Below, one piece after another: positions 6,676-14,518 of a stretch of DNA of 15,423 nucleotides. The notes under the pieces are model-generated. The model did no database searches. It was given only the letters and a program-made list of their open reading frames with translations, and was not told the origin of the DNA. A program made the position numbers and the translations under genes. The DNA lies in contig CANGXE010000008.1 of the NCBI GenBank assembly GCA_947457525.1, positions 1 to 15,423 of the forward strand, in the 5' to 3' direction. The stretch comes from Bacteroidota bacterium. GTDB lineage: Bacteria > Bacteroidota > Bacteroidia > Chitinophagales > LD1. Position 1 is the first letter of the stretch; every line of letters starts with the position of its first letter.

Positions 6676-7435
6676 AAGGTTGACTACTCCGCTAGCGTGG
6701 TTGTTGTTTTTGATGAGCTTAGTCGGCTCTGCTTCGGCACAATACCCAGCCAAACCCTCCCCTCCGCGTTTGGTCAATGATTTCACCAACACATTGAGTG
6801 GCGGAGAGTTGAACGCATTGGAGCAAAAGTTGATGGCTTACAACGACAGCACTTCTACACAAATTGCCATCGTCATCATCTCTACCACTGATGGTGCTGA
6901 CATAGGTCAATACACCATCGAACTTTTCAACAAATGGGAAATAGGCGACAAGCAAAAAGATAATGGCGTGCTGATAAACGTAGCCAAAAACGACCGAAAG
7001 GTGTTTATAGTCACCGGTCGTGGAGTAGAAGAATATCTACCTGATGCAATTTGTAAAAGAATAGTGACGAACAAAATCGTTCCCAACTTCAAGCAAGACA
7101 ATTATTATGGCGGGCTAAACGATGCCGTTGATGAAGTGATTAGCCGCCTTTCAGGCAATTTCATTAATGATAAAGAAGAGGAAGACAACGGCATTCCTCT
7201 CTGGGTAGTTATACTCATTATTGTAATCATCCTCTTTGTTTTACCCAACATATTTGGCGGTGGCGGTGGCACTACGTATAGCCGCAGAGGTTACAACTCT
7301 TGGGGCAGTGGACCATTATTGGGTGGAGGTGGCTGGAGCAGCGGTGGTGGCGGTTGGAGTAGCGGCAGCAGTGGTGGATTTGGTGGATTTGGAGGTGGAA
7401 GCAGCGGTGGTGGTGGCGCAGGCGGCAGTTGGTAG
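6650..7435 (+). CDS. Secreted/membrane TPM-domain protein with glycine-rich tail (YgcG-like)
   Basis: 261 residues starting at ATG 6650 inside the end of the previous gene. The signal peptide is about 1-30, cleaved after SASA. The TPM domain is about 38-170, with VNDFTNTLS, QIAIVIIST, ELFNKWEIGDKQKDNGVLINVA, DRKVFIVTGRGVEEYLPD and NYYGGLNDAVDEVI. An acidic linker precedes a TM helix at about 183-202. A tail of about 58 residues follows, almost entirely Gly, Ser and Trp, ending GGAGGSW. This layout (periplasmic TPM, one TM, Gly-rich tail) is the standard YgcG-like form, and the terminal GG-SW is common in it. The tail DNA (about 7255-7432) is a run of GGT/GGC/AGC codons. It is probably the partner of the LemA lipoprotein at the inner membrane. 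Activity unknown. Confidence 0.93.
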   Translation: MTSAKAIFKRLTTPLAWLLFLMSLVGSASAQYPAKPSPPRLVNDFTNTLSGGELNALEQKLMAYNDSTSTQIAIVIISTTDGADIGQYTIELFNKWEIGDKQKDNGVLINVAKNDRKVFIVTGRGVEEYLPDAICKRIVTNKIVPNFKQDNYYGGLNDAVDEVISRLSGNFINDKEEEDNGIPLWVVILIIVIILFVLPNIFGGGGGTTYSRRGYNSWGSGPLLGGGGWSSGGGGWSSGSSGGFGGFGGGSSGGGGAGGSW

Positions 7436-7469
7436 TGGTACTTTTATTTTTAAACTCGTAAATTGAACG

Positions 7470-8120
7470 ATGAACCCACACTTAAAATACACCCTTCATC
7501 CTTGGCATGGCATTGAGATTGGCAAAGATGCTCCCCAGATTGTAACTGCGTTTATTGAAATAGTGCCGACCGACACCGTGAAATATGAGATAGACAAACA
7601 CAGTGGCTGGTTGAAAGTAGATCGTGCTCAGCTATACTCCAATATTGTACCCGCCTTGTACGGCTTTATCCCGCAAACATTATGCGACAAAAAAATAGGG
7701 GACTATTGCTGTGCAAAAACTAATCGCAAAGGTATCATTGGCGACCAAGATCCTTTGGACTTATTCGTGTTGAGCGAAAAGACTTTTCCGAATGGTGGTT
7801 TTATGATGGAGGTAGTGCCGATTGGTGGCTTCAGAATGATCGATAAAAATGAAGCTGATGACAAGATAATTGCAGTGATGAAAAACGATGCGGTATATGG
7901 GAAGTTTACTGAAATTAGTCAACTTAGCGAAGGTATCATTCAGCGATTGAAGCATTACTTGCTAACCTACAAGCAAATGCCAGAAGAGGAAGTGCGCAAG
8001 GTAGAAATAGCCGCTACCTTTGGCCGCGAAGAGGCGCAAGAGATAATCCGACTAAGTCAAGCGGATTATCACAATAAATTTAATTCATCAAAGATTGATC
8101 AGCTTAATTTATCTGTGTAA
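7470..8120 (+). CDS. ppa: Family I inorganic pyrophosphatase
   Basis: 216 residues. It hydrolyses pyrophosphate to two phosphates, pulling biosynthetic reactions forward in the cytoplasm. Active-site landmarks are intact: KYEIDKHSGWLKVDR (38-52) with Glu40, Lys49 and Arg52, YGFIP (64-68), and the metal-binding GDQDPLDLFVL (91-101) with Asp92, Asp94 and Asp97. Asp125/Asp130/Lys132 in DKNEADDKIIAV have the same spacing as Asp97/Asp102/Lys104 of the E. coli enzyme. It is longer than the E. coli enzyme (about 176), with extra residues at both ends. The gene begins 34 bp after the TPM gene. TACTTTTA in the gap is a loose -7 box match, so it could have its own promoter. The stop overlaps the next start (TAATG). 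Confidence 0.93.
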   Translation: MNPHLKYTLHPWHGIEIGKDAPQIVTAFIEIVPTDTVKYEIDKHSGWLKVDRAQLYSNIVPALYGFIPQTLCDKKIGDYCCAKTNRKGIIGDQDPLDLFVLSEKTFPNGGFMMEVVPIGGFRMIDKNEADDKIIAVMKNDAVYGKFTEISQLSEGIIQRLKHYLLTYKQMPEEEVRKVEIAATFGREEAQEIIRLSQADYHNKFNSSKIDQLNLSV

Positions 8121-8614
8121 TGAGAGTTAAACTCAGCACACTATTTCTTCTTGCTGTGGCACTTGGCGTTGCGATATATAGCTATTATACCTACCGCGTT
8201 GCACATGAAGTAAAATTCGAAAATCTAGATATCACCGATTTAGAGGGCAAGCCTATTGACTTGGAAGACATTACTGGTGAACACTTGTTCGTGCACTTTT
8301 TTGCTACATGGTGCAGCAACTGCTTGAACGAACAAGCATCACTCGAAGTAGCTGCTGAAATTTTAAAAAATGATGGCGTCACCACTATTTTAATATCTGA
8401 TGAACCTATTGAAAAACTCAAAAAGTTTGTAGCGAACGAAAACCTAAAAACACCTATTTATCATAGCAACAAAAAACTGAAGGAAATGAGCATATATACC
8501 ATTCCTACTTGCTATTTACTGAAGAATAATAGAGCGGTAGTATTTAGACACGTGGGAGAGGAAATGTGGAATGATGATGATGTACTGAATAAACTACGAG
8601 CCCTCTTGCGTTAA
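8120..8614 (+). CDS. TlpA-like thioredoxin-fold protein, membrane anchored
   Basis: 164 residues. An N-terminal hydrophobic segment at about 5-22 without a clear cleavage site suggests a periplasm-facing anchored protein. The thioredoxin-like domain covers about 36-163: VHFFATWCSNC with the redox pair Cys65/Cys68 in a WCxNC context, and a cis-proline in YTIPTCYLL (Pro129). This is the TlpA/ResA type of disulfide reductase, used for cytochrome c maturation, exported-protein thiol repair or similar. No cytochrome genes are nearby, so the partner is unknown. The start overlaps the pyrophosphatase stop by one base. The last 21 bp overlap the convergent exosortase gene, leaving no space for a conventional terminator. 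Confidence 0.9.
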   Translation: MRVKLSTLFLLAVALGVAIYSYYTYRVAHEVKFENLDITDLEGKPIDLEDITGEHLFVHFFATWCSNCLNEQASLEVAAEILKNDGVTTILISDEPIEKLKKFVANENLKTPIYHSNKKLKEMSIYTIPTCYLLKNNRAVVFRHVGEEMWNDDDVLNKLRALLR

Positions 8615-9169
8615 TTTTGGGTTGTCAGCCAGTTTGTTCATCCACCACATCACTAGTAAAAATATAACCCCGTAAGTCAACAATACATATACATACTCAT
8701 GAGCTAATTTAAACCACTGCTTTTCGTAGAGTAGAACTAATACCAATGCAATAGTTCTCATGACATTGGTGATTAATATAAGCACCCAACCCATAGGGAT
8801 GAACCACAATTTATTCCGCCATTTGTCGCCATAAGACAAAATAAATCCGGCAAAAATAAATAGAGGTGCCACGCCTAAACACAAATCGCCAATGTAAACT
8901 CCCGGGGTGCCCTCCACTATAATCATCCGATGAAAATCGGTGACTGTATAGCCCATTATCCGCAATGCTTGCGCAGAGATAATGGTGATAAATCGCCCGA
9001 AAACTGTATAAAATGTGTCCCAGCCACCCAACAAAAAATTTTCAAAACTCTCTCCGCCATATTTTAATGCCCTCCACACCGCATAAACCAAGCCCATCTT
9101 GAGCACAAACTCCACGGGAAGTACCATCTTTTTATCGGTAAACAATTTTTGAAGCACTGGTCTAAACAT
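8594..9169 (-). CDS. Exosortase/archaeosortase-family membrane protein
   Basis: 191 residues, ATG 9169. There are about five hydrophobic segments (roughly 19-36, 57-75, 98-113, 122-148 and 159-178). The three catalytic positions expected of exosortases are all present in order: Cys97 in GDLCLGVAPL, Arg138 in ITNVMRTIA, and His157 in LAHEYVYVLLTY. Exosortases are polytopic transpeptidases that recognise a C-terminal sorting tripartite tag (PEP-CTERM or similar) and release or attach the protein at the cell surface. I cannot assign the subfamily (XrtF, XrtK, XrtN or other) from sequence alone. It starts 8 bp after an unknown eight-helix protein, so the two form a tight pair, and gldB lies further upstream on the same strand. 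No PEP-CTERM-like target is seen in this window. Confidence 0.85.
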   Translation of the reverse strand: MFRPVLQKLFTDKKMVLPVEFVLKMGLVYAVWRALKYGGESFENFLLGGWDTFYTVFGRFITIISAQALRIMGYTVTDFHRMIIVEGTPGVYIGDLCLGVAPLFIFAGFILSYGDKWRNKLWFIPMGWVLILITNVMRTIALVLVLLYEKQWFKLAHEYVYVLLTYGVIFLLVMWWMNKLADNPKLTQEGS

Positions 9170-9177
9170 ACACCCTC

Positions 9178-10044
9178 TTATGCACTCAAATTAAACCCAC
9201 GCCATGTTGTTAAAACAAAAGCGATAGATAATGCCAATAGTACGATGAACAAAAAATTTACTTTCTGTAAGTTTTTGTACTTCAGCACATCATCGCGCAC
9301 TATGTCAATATGCGCCAATGAATACCAGGCGATAATCAAGCCTAGAAATATAACGCCCAAAAAAACAAGATGAATAAATAGATTCATTGGAAATGTAAGT
9401 TTTGTGGTAAGAACAGCGCCAAGTATGAATGGTAAGAAAGCGGTTTCTAAAAAGTACTTTCTTCTTCGGCTCAGTTTATTGACCTTGGTGTACGAATATG
9501 AAAAAACCAAAAAGGGACGAGCGTAATTAGCCGCAAAATAAAGTAGTATGCCTACAAAAAACAAATTTGATGCGTAAACTATAAACAAAGGAATTCTCCA
9601 CCAGGCAAAGACACAAGCGAACCAAGTGTAATAAGGAGAAAGAAACTCATGTCCGGCTAAAGACGCGATTACACCCTGAGCTGCAAACATACTTGTACCT
9701 ATTACAAAACACCACAGAAAAAAGAGATTAAACAATGTTTTTGTTGTCTTGAATTTGCTGTAGAGATAAATCCCTAAAAGACCCAAAAGCAATGCCACAA
9801 ACGGCCCACCACCAAAAATAGTTGTAATTTTTAACCTATTCCAAAACTCAGGTTTATTCTGCATAAACCGTATGCCATAGTAATATACTATCGAATCTTT
9901 ATCAAAAAATTTACCAAATAATGACATACTAATCCATATCATCTGTGTAATAAAAATATACGCCAACGAAAAAGAAACTGTAGAATTAAAAATTCTTATG
10001 CTCTTGCTTTTCCGCGATTCACTTCTTCTACTTATATCATCCAT
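9178..10044 (-). CDS. Unknown polytopic membrane protein paired with the exosortase
   Basis: 288 residues, ATG 10044. It has a basic cytoplasmic N-terminus (SRRSESRKSK), then about seven or eight hydrophobic helices at about 20-44, 73-97, 102-130, 137-172 (probably two), 207-228, 229-252 and 262-281. There is a basic loop VNKLSRRRKYF between helices five and six. Notable residues are GHEFLSPYYTWFACVFAWWRIP, with aromatic and charged residues at a membrane boundary. I recognise no family, and there is no HExxH or GxGD protease motif. The stop is 8 bp before the exosortase start, so the two are probably translated as a unit. An AT-rich 63-bp gap separates it from gldB upstream. It could be an exosortase accessory protein, but this is inferred only from position. 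Confidence 0.75.
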   Translation of the reverse strand: MDDISRRSESRKSKSIRIFNSTVSFSLAYIFITQMIWISMSLFGKFFDKDSIVYYYGIRFMQNKPEFWNRLKITTIFGGGPFVALLLGLLGIYLYSKFKTTKTLFNLFFLWCFVIGTSMFAAQGVIASLAGHEFLSPYYTWFACVFAWWRIPLFIVYASNLFFVGILLYFAANYARPFLVFSYSYTKVNKLSRRRKYFLETAFLPFILGAVLTTKLTFPMNLFIHLVFLGVIFLGLIIAWYSLAHIDIVRDDVLKYKNLQKVNFLFIVLLALSIAFVLTTWRGFNLSA

Positions 10045-10107
10045 TGGATTAGGTTTATTATTACTCTAATATAAACTATAATTAAATATACAAGATAAGT
10101 CGTTACA

Positions 10108-11151
10108 TTATTTATTGGGGCGATACTTTGATTGCCTAATAATTTCATTTGCATCGGTGTTAACCAAGGTGGCTAATGAAACTTTTCCTTTGCTCTCGTT
10201 CATATATTTTTTTACAATTTGCCAACCGACCCAAGTACCAATGTTACCCGGTGCTTCTGCGGGCATACCGGACGCTGTTGGCCCTTCAAATAAATAACGC
10301 TTCTGCTCCATCATGTCTGTTTTGTAAAGTAAATCTTTATCGTTGAAAAACTGCCAAATGCTGTTTTCGTTGGCTGTACACCATTTAGCTTGGTCCGGAG
10401 TAAAACCGGCAATGATGTGTTCCGGTGCGTCAGGTACTAAGTAACTTAATACATAGGCACGCTTGCCATTTTCGACCATAGCCTCAAAAAAGGTGGGTGG
10501 TGCAGCCGGATTTTTTTCAAAATAAAGATTATAAATTACTTCCATCGTGTTGCGAACAATATACTCTTCACTTAACTTGTGACGCACGTAATTGTAAATT
10601 CCTGCACTATCGTAGTCAGCATTATTTGCACCTAAATACAAATCTAAACCAATGCCCACCACATCGTTCTCGTAGGTAAATGCTCCGATAGAAAAACCGG
10701 AGTTAATAGTGTAAGCTTTCGGAAAAGTAATCTGCGGAAAGTAATGCTTGGCGTAGCGCAAGGACTGTGTCAATTCGGCTTCTATTTTTTTAGTGTCGGA
10801 AAAATGTTTTTGTACAGAATCTTGCAATCGCAACATGTAGCCATCTTTTAAAAACTGACTTATGGCAGCTTGGTCAATATCGGCTGTATCGCCCGGTTGG
10901 CGAGGGCCAATGATAAATTGATTGACATAAAAATCGTAAAACGAACCATATTTGCTACGCATCATTTGACGATGGGTTTCGAAATCAACTTTTTGAAACC
11001 CAAATAAATCTTGGTCAAAGCGCATTAATTTCACTTCATCTTTCATGGCCGACACATCCGGCTTTTCTCTACTTTTATTCTTGTTATAATCGCACCCTAA
11101 AAAACCCAATAAAAACAAGAGAAAAAGTGACTGCAAAATTTTGTTTATCAT
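10108..11151 (-). CDS. gldB: Gliding motility / T9SS lipoprotein GldB
   Basis: 347 residues. A signal sequence ends in a lipobox with Cys20 (GFLGC). The body matches the GldB family: LMRFDQDLFGF near 43-53, KYGSFYDFYV near 68-77, GIGLDLYLG, NTMEVIYNLYF, and the C-terminal block LFEGPTASGMPAEAPGNIGTW followed by GWQIVKKYM. GldB is an essential lipoprotein for gliding in Flavobacterium and belongs to the set co-occurring with the type IX secretion system; its molecular role is not settled. A T9SS cargo gene in the same window agrees with a working system. In flavobacteria gldB is next to nadE, and here nadE is only one gene away, on the opposite strand. Its start codon is separated from that of the divergent barrel gene by only 12 bp. 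Confidence 0.9.
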   Translation of the reverse strand: MINKILQSLFLLFLLGFLGCDYNKNKSREKPDVSAMKDEVKLMRFDQDLFGFQKVDFETHRQMMRSKYGSFYDFYVNQFIIGPRQPGDTADIDQAAISQFLKDGYMLRLQDSVQKHFSDTKKIEAELTQSLRYAKHYFPQITFPKAYTINSGFSIGAFTYENDVVGIGLDLYLGANNADYDSAGIYNYVRHKLSEEYIVRNTMEVIYNLYFEKNPAAPPTFFEAMVENGKRAYVLSYLVPDAPEHIIAGFTPDQAKWCTANENSIWQFFNDKDLLYKTDMMEQKRYLFEGPTASGMPAEAPGNIGTWVGWQIVKKYMNESKGKVSLATLVNTDANEIIRQSKYRPNK

Positions 11152-11163
11152 AGTGCTGCGAAA

Positions 11164-11922
11164 ATGCGAAAGAAAATGAAACGGATACTAACCTCATTAA
11201 CGATTATACTTTTTTTTAGTCAATTTCTACATGCACAAATTGATCGAATGCGTTTTGGCATAAGTGCTGGCCCAGGAATAGCCTGGGCAAAGCCATTTGG
11301 TTTAGATTTGCAAAAAGGGAAAGTGCGCGCCTCTGCCGAGTATGGTTTTATGTTTGAATATTGGTTTACCAAAAACATAGGAATAAACTCCGGTTTGAAT
11401 GGGTCATTTGATGGGATGAACATCAAAGGTCGTAATTATTTTGAACTAGATTCTGCGCAAATACAAGTCAGAAATGTGAATGAAAAATACACTTTCAACT
11501 ACCTACAATTGCCGGCTTATGTCAAATTCAAATCGAACGAAATTAAAGATGGCCGCTTTAGTGTGTGGGGGCAATTGGGTTTTGCATTAAACTTTACCGT
11601 CAGTGCACGCACCACTTTTTCTTCGCCAGTACCACGCCAGCCGGTGATCTCTTCTCCACTCGATTTGGTGACCGTAGAAAAGGAAAACATTTTACGCAAA
11701 GAAAATGAAGCTGCCAAATCTATCAGCGGATTTAAGTCCAATTTTTTTGATTTTCGACTAGGCGTAGGTTCCGGCTTTGAATATCGGTTTGATGATAAAA
11801 ACTCTTTGCTGGTGGGTTTGTTTTACCACAATGGTTTTGTCAATAACCTCATAGACCGCGACCCTAAAAAAGAACCTATTTTGATACGCACCACGAGTTT
11901 GCGTGTGGGCGTATTGTTTTGA
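11164..11922 (+). CDS. PorT-family outer-membrane beta-barrel protein
   Basis: 252 residues from ATG 11164; a second in-frame ATG at 11176 (MKRILTSL) is equally plausible. The signal peptide ends at about residue 24 (FLHAQ). The mature part is alternating hydrophobic/polar beta strands with repeated GISAGPG, GFMFEYWF, NIGINSGL, YLQLPAYVKF, GQLGFALNF and LGVGSGFEYRF, finishing with LRVGVLF, a typical aromatic-terminated barrel end. This is the PorT/OMP_b-brl_2 class. PorT itself is part of the T9SS, but the family also contains many unrelated porin-like proteins, so I do not assign that role. It is divergent from gldB with a 12-bp gap between starts and lies 20 bp before nadE, so it may be co-transcribed with it. 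Confidence 0.82.
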   Translation: MRKKMKRILTSLTIILFFSQFLHAQIDRMRFGISAGPGIAWAKPFGLDLQKGKVRASAEYGFMFEYWFTKNIGINSGLNGSFDGMNIKGRNYFELDSAQIQVRNVNEKYTFNYLQLPAYVKFKSNEIKDGRFSVWGQLGFALNFTVSARTTFSSPVPRQPVISSPLDLVTVEKENILRKENEAAKSISGFKSNFFDFRLGVGSGFEYRFDDKNSLLVGLFYHNGFVNNLIDRDPKKEPILIRTTSLRVGVLF

Positions 11923-11942
11923 TGTTTGTTTAAATTCTATCT

Positions 11943-13574
11943 ATGAAAATTGCTTTAGCTCAATATAGTTTCCATGTGGGCAATTTTACAGCCAACACTG
12001 CCAAAATCATTTCGGCCATTCAAACTGCCGAACAACACCAGTCCGAACTTATCGTATTTAGCGAGTTAAGTGTCTGCGGTTATCCTCCACGCGATTTATT
12101 AGAGTTCAACGACTTTATTAATCAATGTCAACAAGCCATTGAAACGATTTCGGCCCACACCCAAAACATTGGTGTGTTAGTCGGCTGCCCAAGAAAAAAC
12201 CCGTTGACAGAAGGAAAAGATTTATTCAACTCTGCTTATTTTCTGTATGAAGGTAAGATACAGCAAATCATTGACAAAACGCTTTTGCCCACATACGATG
12301 TGTTTGATGAATATCGCTACTTCGAGCCAAACGCTACTTTTCAAACCGTGGCTTTCAAAGGAAAAAAACTAGCCGTCACCATCTGCGAAGATATTTGGAA
12401 TATAGGGAACGACAATCCACTCTACACCATCTGTCCGATGGACGAGCTTATTCATCAAAAGCCCGACATCATCATCAATCTTTCGGCATCTCCGTTTAGT
12501 TATGTGCAAGCTGAGGAGCGATTAAAAGTGGTGCAAGCCAATGTACAACGCTATCATCTGCCGCTAGTTTATGTAAACCAAGTGGGCGCAAACACCGAAT
12601 TAATTTTTGATGGAGGCAGTTTAGCCGTTGATGCTTCGGGCAAAATATTGAACCGATTGAAATATTTTGAAGAAGACTTGCAGTATATTGATTTTACTTC
12701 CGCAACTTCTAACGAAGTAATGAACGAACCATCCTTCATAGCATTGATACACGATGCACTAGTGCTGGGCATTCGCGATTACTTTGCTAAACTTGGCTTC
12801 AAAAAAGCCATACTTGGTTTGAGCGGTGGTGTAGATTCGGCTTTGGTGCTTTATTTAGCCACACAGGCCTTGGGCAAAGAAAATGTGCTATCGTTACTTT
12901 TGCCATCCGACTTTTCAACCAATCATTCGATTGACGATGCGGTACAACTTTGCAAAAACTTAAATTCTCCTTACGAAACTGTGCCAATTGAGCACAACTT
13001 TCAAGCTTTTTTGACCACACTGAAGCCTTTCTTTAAGGACCTACCATTTAATGTGGCCGAAGAAAATATTCAAGCCCGTGTACGAGGCGTGTTGTTGATG
13101 GCATTTAGCAATAAGTTTGGCTACATTTTGTTGAACACCACCAACAAAAGCGAAGCTGCCGTAGGCTACGGAACGCTCTATGGCGATATGTGTGGCGGCT
13201 TAGCGGTGTTAGGCGATTTGTACAAAACACAGATTTATTCGCTCTGCGCATATATCAACAGAAATTGCGAAATTATTCCTCAAAACATTCTGACCAAAGC
13301 ACCCTCGGCAGAGCTGCGCCCCAACCAGAAAGACAGCGACTCCTTGCCTGATTACGACATCCTCGATAAATTACTTTTCCAATACATTGAAAAACGCCAA
13401 GGCCCGGCAGAGTTGGTGACACAAGGTTTTGAGCGTTCGCTCGTAGACCGTGTGCTCAAAATGGTGAATAGCAACGAGTGGAAACGCTTCCAAACACCAC
13501 CTATTCTGCGCGTGTCGCCCAAAGCCTTCGGTATGGGCCGCAGAATGCCGTTGGAAGGAAAGTACCTCGGCTAA
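11943..13574 (+). CDS. nadE: Glutamine-dependent NAD+ synthetase
   Basis: 543 residues in two domains. The nitrilase-type glutaminase domain (about 1-260) has the triad Glu41 (VFSELSVCGYPP), Lys112 (DKTLLPTYDVFDE) and Cys148 (AVTICEDIW). It releases ammonia from glutamine. The synthetase domain (about 270-543) has the ATP pyrophosphatase P-loop LGLSGGVDSA (SGGVDS 294-299), LLNTTNKSEAAVGYGTLYGD, GGLAVLGDLYKTQIY and APSAELRPNQKDSDSLPDYD. It amidates nicotinic acid adenine dinucleotide to NAD+. The length is normal for the two-domain form and the C-terminus is complete (GMGRRMPLEGKYLG). It lies between two PorT-family barrel genes near gldB, echoing the nadE/gldB neighbourhood of flavobacteria. 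Confidence 0.97.
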   Translation: MKIALAQYSFHVGNFTANTAKIISAIQTAEQHQSELIVFSELSVCGYPPRDLLEFNDFINQCQQAIETISAHTQNIGVLVGCPRKNPLTEGKDLFNSAYFLYEGKIQQIIDKTLLPTYDVFDEYRYFEPNATFQTVAFKGKKLAVTICEDIWNIGNDNPLYTICPMDELIHQKPDIIINLSASPFSYVQAEERLKVVQANVQRYHLPLVYVNQVGANTELIFDGGSLAVDASGKILNRLKYFEEDLQYIDFTSATSNEVMNEPSFIALIHDALVLGIRDYFAKLGFKKAILGLSGGVDSALVLYLATQALGKENVLSLLLPSDFSTNHSIDDAVQLCKNLNSPYETVPIEHNFQAFLTTLKPFFKDLPFNVAEENIQARVRGVLLMAFSNKFGYILLNTTNKSEAAVGYGTLYGDMCGGLAVLGDLYKTQIYSLCAYINRNCEIIPQNILTKAPSAELRPNQKDSDSLPDYDILDKLLFQYIEKRQGPAELVTQGFERSLVDRVLKMVNSNEWKRFQTPPILRVSPKAFGMGRRMPLEGKYLG

Positions 13575-13584
13575 ACAAAATAAT

Positions 13585-13592
13585 TACTTTAG
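13585..13592 (+). promoter_or_regulatory. Possible -7 box upstream of the second barrel gene (TACTTTAG)
   Basis: TACTTTAG in the 46-bp gap after nadE resembles TAnnTTTG with one mismatch and lies 28 bases before the ATG at 13621. No TTG -33 element occurs at normal spacing, so the gene may instead be read through from nadE. Confidence 0.25.
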
Positions 13593-13620
13593 CGCCTCGT
13601 TTTAAGGCTCAACTTAGTTT

Positions 13621-14370
13621 ATGAAAAACATTCTGCTTGCTCTTCTTGTGTTCAACACCTTCGCGCTGATGGCCGAAGAACCGGATTCTAGCAAAGTAAA
13701 AAAAGAGAAAAAAGAATTGACTGCCGAACAGACAGCCAAAAAAGTGCGTATCAACAATGCTTTCAATAAATTTTCGCGCGATCGTTTTGCGATTGACTTC
13801 CTCGGCACCAACTGGATACATGATGGTGCTAACGGATTTAAAACCAAATGGTACTCTCGTGGCATAAATGTTTACTTCTACTGGGATTTTCGCATCAAAC
13901 AATCTCGTTTCAGCTTTGCGCCAGGCATTGGTTACAGCGCTACGAACATCTACAGCCGTCATGCTATGAAAGAAGATAGCGCAAGTGTTACCTACTTTGA
14001 GGCTTTACCCAATCCTGATGAATATAAAGTGAATAAAGTCACTTTACAATATATTGATATTCCACTTGAGTTCCGTATCAAAACTAACCCCGACAAATTG
14101 GACAACGTTTGGAAGTTTGCCATTGGTTTCAAAGCGGGAATACGAGTTGATGCGCACACTAAAACCAGAATTAAAAATGCTAACGGCACAAAAGTTTTTG
14201 TAGAAAGACGCTTTCCGGACTTTAGTCTGTTTCATGCCGGGCCAACTTTGCGAATTGGTTACAGCAGTTTTAATATCACCGCATACTATGGCATCATCGG
14301 TGTGTTTAAAAAAGATTTGGGGCCAAAAGCCAATGCCTTCTCAGTCGGCATTTCGTTCAACGGCCTGTAA
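13621..14370 (+). CDS. PorT-family outer-membrane beta-barrel protein (second)
   Basis: 249 residues. The signal peptide is about 1-18 (cleavage after LMA), followed by a charged, lysine-rich linker (about 20-50, KVKKEKKELTAEQTAKK), then a beta-barrel with FAIDFLGTNWIHD, GINVYFYWDF, RFSFAPGIGYSATNIY, LQYIDIPLEFRIK, WKFAIGFKAGIRVDAHTK, FSLFHAGPTLRIGYSSFNI and a C-terminal SVGISFNGL. The LQYIDIPLEFRIK strand pair is typical of PorT-type barrels. It is not closely similar to the barrel gene at 11164 beyond general fold signatures. Function unknown; both may serve envelope roles. It follows nadE by 46 bp. Confidence 0.82.
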   Translation: MKNILLALLVFNTFALMAEEPDSSKVKKEKKELTAEQTAKKVRINNAFNKFSRDRFAIDFLGTNWIHDGANGFKTKWYSRGINVYFYWDFRIKQSRFSFAPGIGYSATNIYSRHAMKEDSASVTYFEALPNPDEYKVNKVTLQYIDIPLEFRIKTNPDKLDNVWKFAIGFKAGIRVDAHTKTRIKNANGTKVFVERRFPDFSLFHAGPTLRIGYSSFNITAYYGIIGVFKKDLGPKANAFSVGISFNGL

Positions 14371-14394
14371 TTATTAAACACTACTTTACAACTC

Positions 14395-14417
14395 ATGTAA
14401 CTTTCTTTCAGTTACAT
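14395..14417. other. 8-bp perfect hairpin between convergent genes
   Basis: ATGTAACT, a seven-base pyrimidine loop and AGTTACAT form a perfect 8-bp stem, 25 bases after the stop of the second barrel gene. No U-tract follows on the plus side, and the other direction is preceded by mixed sequence. It may be an mRNA-end hairpin for the plus-strand operon or a protein-binding palindrome. The rest of the 144-bp gap holds only a tiny unsupported open frame. Confidence 0.45.
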
Positions 14418-14449
14418 CGTACACCCCATACCTTCAATCTACAAAAAGT

Positions 14450-14518
14450 ATGGAACAGCTCGACCCTAAACCTGCGCCTGATTGGCCAATAGACGACACT
14501 AAGCCAAGTTTATCCTAA
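14450..14518 (+). CDS. Possible 22-residue peptide (low confidence)
   Basis: An ATG-started frame of 22 residues rich in Pro and Asp (begins MEQLDPKPAPDWPIDD) ends at TAA 14516-14518, overlapping the stop of the convergent MFS gene by four bases. The preceding 33 bases contain no recognisable promoter. It may be chance. It is listed because the composition looks protein-like and the gap has no other gene. Confidence 0.15.
   Translation: MEQLDPKPAPDWPIDDTKPSLS

Noticed and set aside
7255..7432. Repetitive GGT/GGC-rich stretch that could look like a tandem-repeat array
   Set aside because: It encodes the Gly/Ser/Trp tail of the YgcG-like protein in one open frame. The units vary in length and there are no spacers, so it is not CRISPR or a clean minisatellite.
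13609..13962. Minus-strand frames antisense to the second barrel gene
   Set aside because: No motif or start context. The plus-strand barrel with its signal peptide explains the region.
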